64,000 bases of DNA from Tragulus kanchil. Taxonomy: Eukaryota; Chordata; Mammalia; Artiodactyla; Tragulidae. Under the pieces are notes generated by a model that worked only from the letters and a program-made list of their open reading frames with translations, did no database searches and was not told where the DNA came from. The DNA is taken from assembly GCA_022376925.1 (NCBI GenBank), contig JAIOJX010000025.1, forward strand, positions 138,591,301-138,655,300, read 5' to 3'. The position numbers and the translations under genes are program-made. This document shows positions 1-11,021 of this stretch, piece by piece (the first letter of the stretch is position 1; each line of letters begins with the position of its first letter).

Positions 1-542
1 ACACATTTAACAGTCAGCTCTTCAGGGATTGGAGAGATATCTGATTTGTAGTATCTGGTGTTTTCTGTGGTGCAAATACTTCCAACCATGCCTGCCTGCT
101 TTCCTGGAAGAGCAGGCAGGATCCACAGGCCACAGGGAGGAGGGATCTAGGGCATGCTTGGTAGAGGAAGTAGCTTTTAACCTTACCAGCTCACAGGTTC
201 AAGCTTCCAACCACTGGTTTAATCTTTTCATTCATGAAATTGACTGGCTATATGACTTAGAATCACAGAATTTACCTTTTATTATCATCAGGCAGGCATA
301 GCTTCTATGCACAGAGAAAATTAGGTTTCTAGAAATTCGCTGAAATTAGAATGGACTGCACTGTGATTACTATAATTCTGTATACAACTGTTTTGATCAT
401 GTAACTTTCTTCCCCTAATTCGTCTCACCAGAGATGCTCAGTGCTTCACTGGTTTTTCCTTTCTGAATCTTATACTTGTGATAAATGCAAAATGTGGCTC
501 TGACTTAATTCATTTCTCCTTTTCCTTCAAAACGCAACGTAG

Positions 543-703
543 TGGAGATCTCTGATTCAGCTCCCCCAGCACCGCTGGTGAAAGAAGTCACAAAGAGGTT
601 CTCTACCCCCGATGCGGCCCCCGTGTCCACAGAACCGGCCTGGCTGGCGCTGGCCAAGAGGAAAGCCAAGGCCTGGAGCGACTGTCCACAGATTATTAAG
701 TAA
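543..703 (+). CDS. CRACD: CRACD (KIAA1211) last coding exon, partial gene
   Basis: This is the 3'-terminal coding exon of the capping-protein-inhibiting regulator of actin dynamics, a cytosolic actin-regulating protein. The exon follows a pyrimidine-rich tract and an AG at 541-542. It opens in phase 2, reads 53 codons without a stop, and ends at TAA 701-703. The last residues (EPAWLALAKRKAKAWSDCPQ, then IIK) match the conserved C-terminus I know for the CRACD/CRACDL family. The position upstream of a minus-strand AASDH agrees with the human 4q12 order, which favours CRACD over its paralogue CRACDL. All earlier exons lie outside the window. The 540 bases before the exon are intron and hold nothing I recognise. 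Confidence 0.85.
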
Positions 704-1489
704 AGAGTGACTCTTATCCACTCCTATTGCCAGTTATTGGCTCTTTTCTCTTTTATTTATTTATTTTTTTATATGAGGTAAAGAAAACCACACTAGGGAA
801 AAGAAGCATGTTTTATAGGCTCTAAAATAATGTTTAGAAACCAGACCGGTGGTGTTCCTTGTAAAGAGTGTATTTGCACAACCCTGGGTCCTGGTGCCTT
901 GAGCTCCTCCTAGTTCTAAAGAGAAAATTCCGTCCGAGGGACCACATGAAGCAAAATCTCGCAACTAAAGACCTCCTCGTAAGAGCCTGCCATACCCACT
1001 CCATGGCCCTTCCACACTGACACCCACACACCATTCAGGACATGCACTTGTGCCAGTCTCTGTAATTGTCTTCTTGACTCTTTACTCCAGTTTCTTTTCT
1101 CCAAACCATTTATTTGCCATGTACTTGGGGATTTCTACCTTTTTCTAGAGTAATAGTGAAAGGACCATATATAAATAAGATTGCCCCCTCTCCTGAATGC
1201 AGTAACTGGGAACCGCATGTCAAAGTCTGGCTTTCAACTCTGCCCGTCTCTGCTTCTCATGATTTTGCCCCAGCCAGAAAGTGTGTAACACGGAGAGTGA
1301 GTCCATTCACTCTTCTGCTGCACTGTTGAGCTATAGACTCAGTTATACCAGAACTCTCCTTAAGGACATGTTAGCCATTTGGCCTGGCTGGCTTCCTAGA
1401 GGAAAAAAAAATTTTTTTTTTCTTTTCTAAATTCTGTCTCTGAGATCTCCATTTAGTGCAGTTGTTCTTAACAGGTTCAGACTATCCCA

Positions 1490-1645
1490 GACTCATTCAG
1501 CTCAATCGCTTAAGTCGTATCTGACTCTTTGTGACCCCATGGACTGCAGCTCACCATACTCCTCTGTCCATGGAATTTTCTGGGCAAGAATACTGGAGTG
1601 GGTTGCCATTTCCTTCTCCAAGGCCTACCAGAGATCCTGTGAAAA
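1490..1645 (-). mobile_element. Bov-tA SINE, antisense
   Basis: The sequence reads as the reverse of the Bov-tA body. It carries the 'gaccccatggactgcag' and 'caagaatactggagtgggtt' blocks that are diagnostic of ruminant SINEs. It is truncated and diverged. The duplicate of the region carries a second copy at about 2591-2746. Confidence 0.85.
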
Positions 1646-2590
1646 CAGGGCCAGAGTGTGTATATTCTGGTCAAACATCTTCAGAAAACTTCTCATATTA
1701 TCACAAAGGGTGAGAAACATAAGATACATTGCTTCTAGTGTTAACTAGTTTTTAAAACTCGGACAGGGAGGCTCATTTCACCCAAAGAAGCAAAGGTGAG
1801 ACAAGAAACATAATAAAACAACCAACCCCTCAAGCCAGCCATTTACTATGGGGTATAAGAAACTACTGACATTACATGTCTCTGAAAATCTTTTAAGTCT
1901 CTAGGGAAAGTTAACAGTGAAGACAAGATTTGAAGCCTTTTGTACTGAGGACTTCTTATAGGGAACTTCTTTCTTTACCAAAATGGTACCATATTTACCA
2001 TTATCAGATAATTCATATTTAGAGTCAAATGTTCAGTAGCATTAAAATATCTCAAGAGTTTTAAGTGGCCTTGCTATTACACACATGAGGTTTTTTTTTA
2101 AAGTGGGGGAGGGGCTTGGCCATTTAAAAGGCACATATATTCACTTTTATTTCCTAAATGTGCTTTACATGAAACACAGACCTACAGCAAGCCCACACAT
2201 TGCTAGTACTTACATTTCATGCTGTTGACCTGTTCCTTTCTTTGATTCTAAGTACAAATCCTTTGCCTAGTGCAGCAAAATTTTTTGTAAGAGTCCAATG
2301 CAGTAACTGGGAACCGCATGTCAAAGTCTGGCTTTCAACTCTGCCCGTCTCTGCTTCTCATGATTTTGCCCCAGCCAGAAAGTGTGTAACACGGAGAGTG
2401 AGTCCATTCACTCTTCTGCTGCACTGTTGAGCTATAGACTCAGTTATACCAGAACTCTCCTTAAGGACATGTTAGCCATTTGGCCTGGCTGGCTTCCTAG
2501 AGGAAAAAAAAATTTTTTTTTTCTTTTCTAAATTCTGTCTCTGAGATCTCCATTTAGTGCAGTTGTTCTTAACAGGTTCAGACTATCCCA

Positions 2591-2746
2591 GACTCATTCA
2601 GCTCAATCGCTTAAGTCGTATCTGACTCTTTGCGACCCCATGGACTGCAGCTCACCATACTCCTCTGTCCATGGAATTTTCTGGGCAAGAATACTGGAGT
2701 GGGTTGCCATTTCCTTCTCCAAGGCCTACCAGAGATCCTGTGAAAA
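2591..2746 (-). mobile_element. Bov-tA SINE, second copy inside duplication 1
   Basis: This is the same antisense element as the one near 1.5 kb, shifted by 1101 and differing by a single base (tttgtgacc/tttgcgacc). It reflects the segmental duplication, not a new insertion. Confidence 0.85.
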
Positions 2747-4906
2747 CAGGGCCAGAGTGTGTATATTCTGGTCAAACATCTTCAGAAAACTTCTCATATT
2801 ATCACAAAGGGTGAGAAACATAAGATACATTGCTTCTAGTGTTAACTAGTTTTTAAAACTCGGACAGGGAGGCTCATTTCACCCAAAGAAGCAAAGGTGA
2901 GACAAGAAACATAATAAAACAACCAACCCCTCAAGCCAGCCATTTACTATGGGGTATAAGAAACTACTGACATTACATGTCTCTGAAAATCTTTTAAGTC
3001 TCTAGGGAAAGTTAACAGTGAAGACAAGATTTGAAGCCTTTTGTACTGAGGACTTCTTATAGGGAACTTCTTTCTTTACCAAAATGGTACCATATTTACC
3101 ATTATCAGATAATTCATATTTAGAGTCAAATGTTCAGTAGCATTAAAATATCTCAAGAGTTTTAAGTGGCCTTGCTATTACACACATGAGGTTTTTTTTT
3201 AAAGTGGGGGAGGGGCTTGGCCATTTAAAAGGCACATATATTCACTTTTATTTCCCTAAATGTGCTTTACATGAAACACAGACCTACAGCAAGCCCACAC
3301 ATTGCTAGTACTTACATTTCATGCTGTTGACCTGTTCCCTTTTTCTTTGATTCTGACTTCAGAGTCTAAGTACAAATCCTTTGCCTAGTGCAGCAGGAGA
3401 AGGAGTTACCTCCTTTTTTCCTGTCCCACAAAAAGACATTTTATTAATATTTTATTAGTATGGTTTTCCTTTATTCTTATGCAATAGACAGTGTGCTGTC
3501 ATTCTATCATGTACCTTAAAGAAAGGATGAGTGTGAAGTTATTTACCACATACGAGGCATTTTCTTGCTGGAAACAATGGCTCGGCCTCATGGTAGCAGC
3601 TGGCATGTGTGATGAAGTGGACAGCTTTACTTTTGCAAGTTGCAGTTCTTAGTATATAGAGTGGAGTTTCAGACTGTTAAGAATCAATGGAACGTTAATT
3701 TTTTTATGGCTATGAGACACAATATTCCACTGCATGTTTTTCACCCTGTTCATTTCTAAACCAAGTATGTAGGCATTTGTTAGCTTTGATGATTTCCTCA
3801 CTAATACAACACTTTTTTAAATAGGAATCTTTCCACCTAGAGCCCTAGAATTATATTAATTCTTCTGCATTGACTTTTTCTTTCATCCTGTCAGCTTTGA
3901 ATAATATCACAGTAATGGCAGAGAACAGGTGAAGAAATCAGGTCATTAACAAAGAACGGTAGACAGGTCAACTCTGTACTGACCTACTACCACTGAGCCC
4001 ATACAAAGGAGGAGAAATACCTCAGTTAAAAAATTCCCATCAAAATCTTCAAGAGTATACTGAGGAAAGGACAGTCATAGCACTTACTTCCAACAATGTG
4101 TAAAGGCTACATGTTTAATACTTCATGTAAAATTACTCCAAATTTGCACTAAATACCAATGAAGTGTTATTTTGCTTTAGTTGTGTTGCAGTCTTTTCTG
4201 ATTAGCAAACTATGGGGAAAATTCTGTAAAGAATATAAAATGTCAAAACTTTTGAAAGAAATGAATGATTGCTAGTTAAATACACAAGCTGTTTTTTTTT
4301 TTTTTTAATTTAAACAAACATACACTTCTCCTGGCAAGGTTATAGATGATTAACCTCTGTTCATAAGACTTATATGTACAAAACTAGAGGTTTTTCGTTT
4401 ACTTTTTTTAAAATTTTTCAAGTGCAATTGTTTCTTATACATTAATTACTATTAAATTATCATTTTGGCCAGTTACTAGCAAATTGTAGTATGTATTGTC
4501 TCTTCTTGTGACGTTTCGTTTTAATTGCTTATTTTAAAGCAGAAACATTAGAACTACAAATGTCTTGCAATATTTTTATCAACAGTAAGATGAAGTAGAC
4601 TTAATGAAAATACCTTAGTGTGATTTTAATATTATTTTGAGATTTTGGTTGTATAAAGTTTTAATGTAAAATGTCCATTCTTGAGGGAAAAAGACCTTTC
4701 AATAAAAAATACCCACAAGATCTTCAGCACTGATGGAATTTTTTTCAACCTGAAGTTTTTACTGATTTCAGAGACCATCTATAGAAAGCTCATATTTACA
4801 CAGCTTTTGTTGAGAAAGAAAAACTTCAAGGCATTTTATATGGTACCTTGTTAATTTTTAGTTAAATACTTTTCGAGAAAAATAATGAGTAAGGGACAAA
4901 TAAAAT

Positions 4907-5094
4907 GGGCTTCCCTGTGGCTCAGACAGTAATCTGCCTGCAATTCAGGAGACCCGGGCTTAATCCTTGAGTTGGGAAGATCTCCTGGAGATAGCAGTGG
5001 CCACCCACTCCAGTATTCTTACCTACAGAATTCCATGGACAGAAGAGCCTATTGGGGCATGGGGTCGCCAAGAGTCAAGTGCAACTGCGCGACC
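4907..5094 (+). mobile_element. Bov-tA SINE
   Basis: A tRNA-derived head (gggcttccctgtggctcag) is followed by the BovB-like body ('ctccagtattctt', 'ccatggacagaag') and ends near 'caactgcgcgacccta'. It is full length and diverged. Its duplicate lies at 6001-6190. Confidence 0.9.
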
Positions 5095-6000
5095 CTAACT
5101 CTATCACTTCTATGAGTAGGGGACAAATAAACTATTTATCTGAATCCTAAATTGGAATTGAATGGTCTGTGTCTCAGAAAATGATCCTCGACGTCTTTAC
5201 TCAAAATGTGTAAAGGCTATGAAAATTTTCTCCAAATTTGCACTAAATACCAATGAAGTGTTATTTTGCTTTAGTTGTGTTGCAGTCTTTTCTGATTAGC
5301 AAACTATGGGGAAAATTCTGTAAAGAATATAAAATGTCAAAACTTTTGAAAGAAATGAATGATTGCTAGTTAAATACACAAGCTGTTTTTTTTTTTTTTT
5401 AATTTAAACAAACATACACTTCTCCTGGCAAGGTTATAGATGATTAACCTCTGTTCATAAGACTTATATGTACAAAACTAGAGGTTTTTCGTTTACTTTT
5501 TTTAAAATTTTTCAAGTGCAATTGTTTCTTATACATTAATTACTATTAAATTATCATTTTGGCCAGTTACTAGCAAATTGTAGTATGTATTGTCTCTTCT
5601 TGTGACGTTTCGTTTTAATTGCTTATTTTAAAGCAGAAACATTAGAACTACAAATGTCTTGCAATATTTTTATCAACAGTAAGATGAAGTAGACTTAATG
5701 AAAATACCTTAGTGTGATTTTAATATTATTTTGAGATTTTGGTTGTATAAAGTTTTAATGTAAAATGTCCATTCTTGAGGGAAAAAGACCTTTCAATAAA
5801 AAATACCCACAAGATCTTCAGCACTGATGGAATTTTTTTCAACCTGAAGTTTTTACTGATTTCAGAGACCATCTATAGAAAGCTCATATTTACACAGCTT
5901 TTGTTGAGAAAGAAAAACTTCAAGGCATTTTATATGGTACCTTGTTAATTTTTAGTTAAATACTTTTCGAGAAAAATAATGAGTAAGGGACAAATAAAAT

Positions 6001-6190
6001 GGGCTTCCCTGTGGCTCAGACAGTAATCTGCCTGCAATTCAGGAGACCCGGGCTTAATCCTTGAGTTGGGAAGATCTCCTGGAGATAGCAGTGGCCACCC
6101 ACTCCAGTATTCTTACCTACAGAATTCCATGGACAGAAGAGCCTATTGGGGCATGGGGTCGCCAAGAGTCAAGTGCAACTGAGCGACCCT
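6001..6190 (+). mobile_element. Bov-tA SINE, second copy inside duplication 2
   Basis: This copy is nearly identical to the element near 4.9 kb, shifted by 1094. It arose with the surrounding ~1.1 kb repeat. Confidence 0.9.
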
Positions 6191-6301
6191 AACTCTATCA
6201 CTTCTATGAGTAGGGGACAAATAAAATATTTATCTGAATCCTAAATTGGAATTGAATGGTCTGTGTCTCAGAAAAATGATCCTACGACGTCTTTACTCAA
6301 A

Positions 6302-7079
6302 ATACGGGCCACGGCAGCATGGGCGCAAGCTGAAAGCATGGGAGAAGCAGAGCTTAGGGCCCCAGACCAGCCCTACTGACTCACAGGGACAGACAAGGGC
6401 AAAGTGAGTGAAGTGCCAAAAAAACCAGGTTATCAGAGAAGTGCTATTTTAATGCAATACTTAAAAAATAAGATTTATGCAAATTCCATGATGAATGAAT
6501 ACCAAAATTTTAAATAAAGATGGGGTCAGTATTACTCACTTTTCCTTTTGCCTCAGTCTCCAGTGTGGCTCAGCCAAGCCCCGTCCTTCCAGCCCTCTCA
6601 GCTGTTTAGCAGCAGCTCCAGGTGGTGAATACGTTACAGATGAAGCAGCATGGATCTAAAACCTGGCAGAAGTCATGCTGTTCCTTTTGAACTGGCCATG
6701 ACCCCAGTCCCCTTCTGTGGTTGGGGAAGTCCCCACCTTGTGGGTCTTGGTATACCAAGGACAGCACTTACCTCCTTGAAGTGCCTGTTAGGTGCTTTTC
6801 TATACCCTTGTGGCCATGACATCCTGTGTCACTTCAGATTGGAAGGGGTTAAGGATTGGGAGCAACTGACCAAAAGACAGGGAACTGTGAGGAAGTCTGG
6901 CTGGGGTAGGAAACAGTGTCCAGTGTTAGGGGGGTCAACTATACGCATTTAGAGTTTCAAGGACAGGAGCTGTCTTCAGCCCAAAATGATGCGATGATTT
7001 TAGGCATTTCTTTCTGGCTGTATAGCTCTAGCCCTCTGTAATTCTGCAAGAGACTAGACATTCTTTTAAAAATTCACTC
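6302..7079. other. Intergenic single-copy sequence
   Basis: No exon, repeat or RNA gene is recognisable here. A 100-codon open frame on the + strand (6650-6952) has no similarity that I recognise and is probably chance. Confidence 0.5.
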
Positions 7080-7335
7080 TGGAGGACAATGGCCAAGATG
7101 GCGGAATAAGAGAGCCTGAGCTCAACTTCTTTCATGGGCACACCAAAATCACAACTTTTTGCAGACAACCTTTGATGATAACAACTGGAATCCACCAGAA
7201 AAGATCTTCAACAACTAAAGCATAAAGAATGATCTTACACAACTAAAGCACAAAAGGAAAAAAAAAAACAAGAATGAACCACAACAAAATGGATAAAGGG
7301 TAGTATTCATATAGTCTAGGCCTGTACCCTTGGAA

Positions 7336-7530
7336 GGGCTTCCCTGGTGGCTCAGATGGTAAAGAGCCTGCCTGCAATGGGTTTGATCCCTGAATTGGGA
7401 AGATCCCCTGAAGAAAGTGGCAACCCACTCTAGTATTCTTGCCTGGAGAATTCCATGGGAAGACAATCCTGGTGGGCTACAGTCCATGAAATTGGAAAAG
7501 AGTTGGAAATGACTGAGCGACTAACACTTT
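7336..7530 (+). mobile_element. Bov-tA SINE
   Basis: The element has the 'gggcttccctggtggctcag' head, a body with 'ctagtattcttgcctggagaattccatggg', and the 'gactgagcgactaac' end. It is inserted in the 5' part of the L1. Confidence 0.92.
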
Positions 7531-7910
7531 AAATATCCTTGGAAAGAAGACCCACAAGTGGGAGAGTAATTACACTGCAAAGGTTCTCCCAAAGGACTAT
7601 GAGGTCTGAGCTTCATGTCTGGCTCCCCAGCCCAGGGGTCCTGCACCAGGACGATAAGCCCCCAAGAGCATATAGCTTTGAAGGTCAGTGAGGTTTACTT
7701 TCAGGAGGGCTGGGGGAAATAGAGAATTAATCTTAAAGGGCACACATAAAATCACATATGCCCTGGGACTTGACATAAGAGGTAATTTGATAGACGCCTG
7801 GATCAGACCTACCAGCTGATCGTGAGGTCTCCCGAAGAGGAAGGAGGCAGCTGCAGCTCACCCTGGGGACATAGACACTGGCAGAAGCCATTCTTGGGAG
7901 TTCCTTCTAC

Positions 7911-10214
7911 CACACAGATAGTGTCGGCAAGGGCCATTGTGGAATCTTCCCTCTAGTTTGTACCTCCAGGACCCAACCCTGCCATGGTGCTGCTATCCAA
8001 GGAGCCAGCTTGAACCTCTGGACCAGCCTCACCTACCATAGAACAGACACCAGATGCAAGAAAACCTGCAGTCTGCAGTCCCACCAGCAGCCCAGGCCGT
8101 GTCCTGGGACTACATGGGCCTGAGTTCTGGCCCTGCCCACTAGCAGCCCAATATAAGCTTTAGGACACCCCTGACCCTGTACCCAAACTATGTCAGCAAT
8201 AGCCACTCCCTTCCCTGCAGAGATCTAACAACAGCTCTGGGACCCCTGGCCTTGCATTTAAGCTCCGAGACCTGGCTCTGCCTGTTAGTACACCAGGACT
8301 AACACCAGGACTTGGCTTCACCCACCACAGAATGGGCAATAGCCTTGGAGTGTTCTAGACCCTGACTACCCACCAATGAGCCAGTACTACTGGGGTCCCT
8401 GGGGTTCTACAATCAGCCACCCTATGACCTGGCCCTACCAACCAGTGGCCAGCAGCCTCTACACAGGGCAGGGCTTAGCAACCAACCTGACCAGAAGCCA
8501 ACCAAGCCTACCAGACAGCCCACATAATTAGCTCACCACAACAGAAGGACCTGCACCGCCCTCTGAGCAGGGAGCCATCAGAGCATATAGCCTGGGTGAT
8601 AAGAGGGGAGCGCACTGTCTCCTACAGAAGGCCACTTCTCCAAGGTCGGGAAGCATAGCACCTAACCAGAAACATAAGGGATAAACAGCAACTTAGAGGA
8701 GCATGTTCTAGGTAAATGAGCAAGATAAAACCCAACAAGACGAACTAAATGAAGTGGAGATAGGCAAATACCTACGAAAGAGTCCAGGGTAGTGATCATA
8801 AAGATGATCAGAGAACCTGGGAAAAGAATGGGTACACAGAGTGAAAGTTAAAGGTTTTTAACAAAGACTAGAAAACATAACGAATAACCAAAGATGAAAA
8901 ACAGAATAACTGAAATTGAAAATACACTAAAAAGTATCAACAGTAATGTAAATGATACAGAGAAATGGATCAGTGATCTGGAAGAGTACTGGAAATCACT
9001 GATGCTGAACAGAAAAAGGAAAAGAAATGAAGACCGTGTAAGAGACCTCTGGGGCAACGTTCCACCACAGATAGTGTCGGCAAGGGCCATTGTGGAATCT
9101 TCCCTCTAGTTTGTACCTCCAGGACCCAACCCTGCCATGGTGCTGCTATCCAAGGAGCCAGCTTGAACCTCTGGACCAGCCTCACCTACCATAGAACAGA
9201 CACCAGATGCAAGAAAACCTGCAGTCTGCAGTCCCACCAGCAGCCCAGGCCGTGTCCTGGGACTACATGGGCCTGAGTTCTGGCCCTGCCCACTAGCAGC
9301 CCAATATAAGCTTTAGGACACCCCTGACCCTGTACCCAAACTATGTCAGCAATAGCCACTCCCTTCCCTGCAGAGATCTAACAACAGCTCTGGGACCCCT
9401 GGCCTTGCATTTAAGCTCCAAGACCTGGCTCTGCCTGTTAGTACACCAGGACTAACACCAGGACTTGGCTTCACCCACCACAGAATGGGCAATAGCCTTG
9501 GAGTGTTCTAGACCCTGACTACCCACCAATGAGCCAGTACTACTGGGGTCCCTGGGGTTCTACAATCAGCCACCCTATGACCTGGCCCTACCAACCAGTG
9601 GCCAGCAGCCTCTACACAGGGCAGGGCTTAGCAACCAACCTGACCAGAAGCCAACCAAGCCTACCAGACAGCCCACATAATTAGCTCACCACAACAGAAG
9701 GACCTGCACCGCCCTCTGAGCAGGGAGCCATCAGAGCATATAGCCTGGGTGATAAGAGGGGAGCGCACTGTCTCCTACAGAAGGCCACTTCTCCAAGGTC
9801 GGGAAGCATAGCACCCTAACCAGAAACATAAGGGATAAACAGCAACTTAGAGGAGCATGTTCTAGGTAAATGAGCAAGATAAAACCCAACAAGACGAACT
9901 AAATGAAGTGGAGATAGGCAAATACCTACGAAAGAGTCCAGGGTAGTGATCATAAAGATGATCAGAGAACCTGGGAAAAGAATGGGTACACAGAGTGAAA
10001 GTTAAAGGTTTTTAACAAAGACTAGAAAACATAACGAATAACCAAAGATGAAAAACAGAATAACTGAAATTGAAAATACACTAAAAAGTATCAACAGTAA
10101 TGTAAATGATACAGAGAAATGGATCAGTGATCTGGAAGAGTACTGGAAATCACTGATGCTGAACAGAAAAAAAGGAAAAGAAATGAAGACCGTGTAAGAG
10201 ACCTCTGGGGCAAC
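7911..10214 (+). repeat. Direct ~1.15 kb tandem duplication 3
   Basis: Bases 7911-9058 recur at 9064-10214 with a shift of about 1153. Both copies lie wholly within L1 sequence. The first copy ends at 'ctggggcaac' and five bases of filler precede the second. The copies differ by only a few bases and single-base indels. Confidence 0.9.
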
Positions 10215-10728
10215 ATCAAATGCACTAATGAGTGTAATAGGGGAGAACAGAGAAAGGGATTGAGAACATATCTGAGTCATAATATCTGAAAATCTCTCTA
10301 AGAAGTGCACTGAGTCCCATATAGGATTAACCCAAAAAAGAACACACTAAAAATACTGTAATTAAATGTCAAAAATTAAAGATGGGAGGGATGTTCCAGA
10401 GGGAGGGGACACGTGTACCTATGGCTAATTCATGTTGCTGTCTGGCAGAAACCAACAAAATTCTGTAAAGCAATTCTTCTTCAATTAAAAAATAAACTTA
10501 AAAAAATTAAAGATAAAGTGACAAAATTAAAAGCAGCAAAGGAAAAGCAACAAATAACATAGAAGGGAACTACTGAAAGGCTATTGGTTGACTTTTCATC
10601 AGAAACTGCAGGCCAGAAGGACAACATATTTAAAGTGATGAAAAGAAAAGTAAACGTATAACCAAGAATACTCTACCCAGTAAGGCTCTCTTTCAGATTT
10701 AATAGTAAAGATTAAAATCTTTTCAGAT

Positions 10729-11021
10729 GGGGCTTCCCTGGTGGTCCAGTGGGTAAGGACACCACCTTGCAGTGCAAGGGGTGCTGGTTTGATCCCTGGC
10801 CTGGGAAGATCCCACGTGCCGCGGAGTGGCTGGACCCATGTGTCCAATTACCGAGCTGGAGCTCTGGAGCACATGCGCCCAGAGCCGGTGCTCTGCAGCA
10901 ACAAAGGCCACCGCGATGGGAGGCCCACACGGGCCAAAGAACAAAGATGGATGAAAATAGATAAATGAAGGACCAATAGAAGTGGCATGCCCACCCCCCT
11001 CCCTACCCACTGCACCCCCCC
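10729..11021 (+). mobile_element. Young CHR-like SINE with C-rich tail
   Basis: A tRNA-Glu-derived head has an A-box-like 'tggtccagtggg' and a B-box-like 'ggtttgatccc'. The body contains 'ccacgtgccgcggag' and 'gcatgcgcccagagcc', and a C-rich 3' block closes it. A 14-base target-site duplication (aaatcttttcagat) at 715-728 and 11022-11035 relative to 10000 and 0 flanks it, which proves a discrete insertion into the L1. Confidence 0.92.

Larger units (their letters stand above)
1196..3395 (+). repeat. Direct ~1.10 kb tandem duplication 1
   Basis: Bases 1196-2277 recur at 2297-3395 with a shift of 1101. The copies are almost identical through an antisense SINE and flanking unique sequence. Near the right end of the first copy small deletions appear, including an 11-base gap around 2247-2256. 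About 19 bases of unmatched filler separate the copies. This is probably an unmerged contig overlap. Confidence 0.9.
704..4730 (+). other. CRACD: Probable CRACD 3' UTR
   Basis: The sequence after the CRACD stop has no further coding signal. An AATAAA at 4701-4706 is followed by T/G-poor sequence and is the best candidate polyadenylation signal. The signal appears again at 5795-5800 because the region is duplicated. The UTR extent is inferred. It contains an antisense Bov-tA SINE and the first ~1.1 kb tandem duplication, and 3396-4094 is single-copy AT-rich sequence with nothing else visible. Confidence 0.4.
4095..6301 (+). repeat. Direct ~1.1 kb tandem duplication 2
   Basis: Bases 4095-5204 recur at 5205-6301. 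The shift is 1110 at the left edge and 1094 afterwards, because the first 30 bases of the second copy have lost 16 bases. The junction lies in a shared 'aatgtgtaaaggcta' stretch. The duplication includes a Bov-tA SINE and the candidate CRACD polyadenylation signal. Confidence 0.9.

Noticed and set aside
6650..6952. 100-codon open frame on the + strand
   Set aside because: It has no similarity I recognise, no splice or promoter context, and lies in intergenic sequence beyond the CRACD 3' end.
10731..10800. tRNA-like A and B box sequences
   Set aside because: They are SINE heads derived from tRNA-Glu. No copy can fold as a full tRNA with a normal acceptor stem and anticodon arm.
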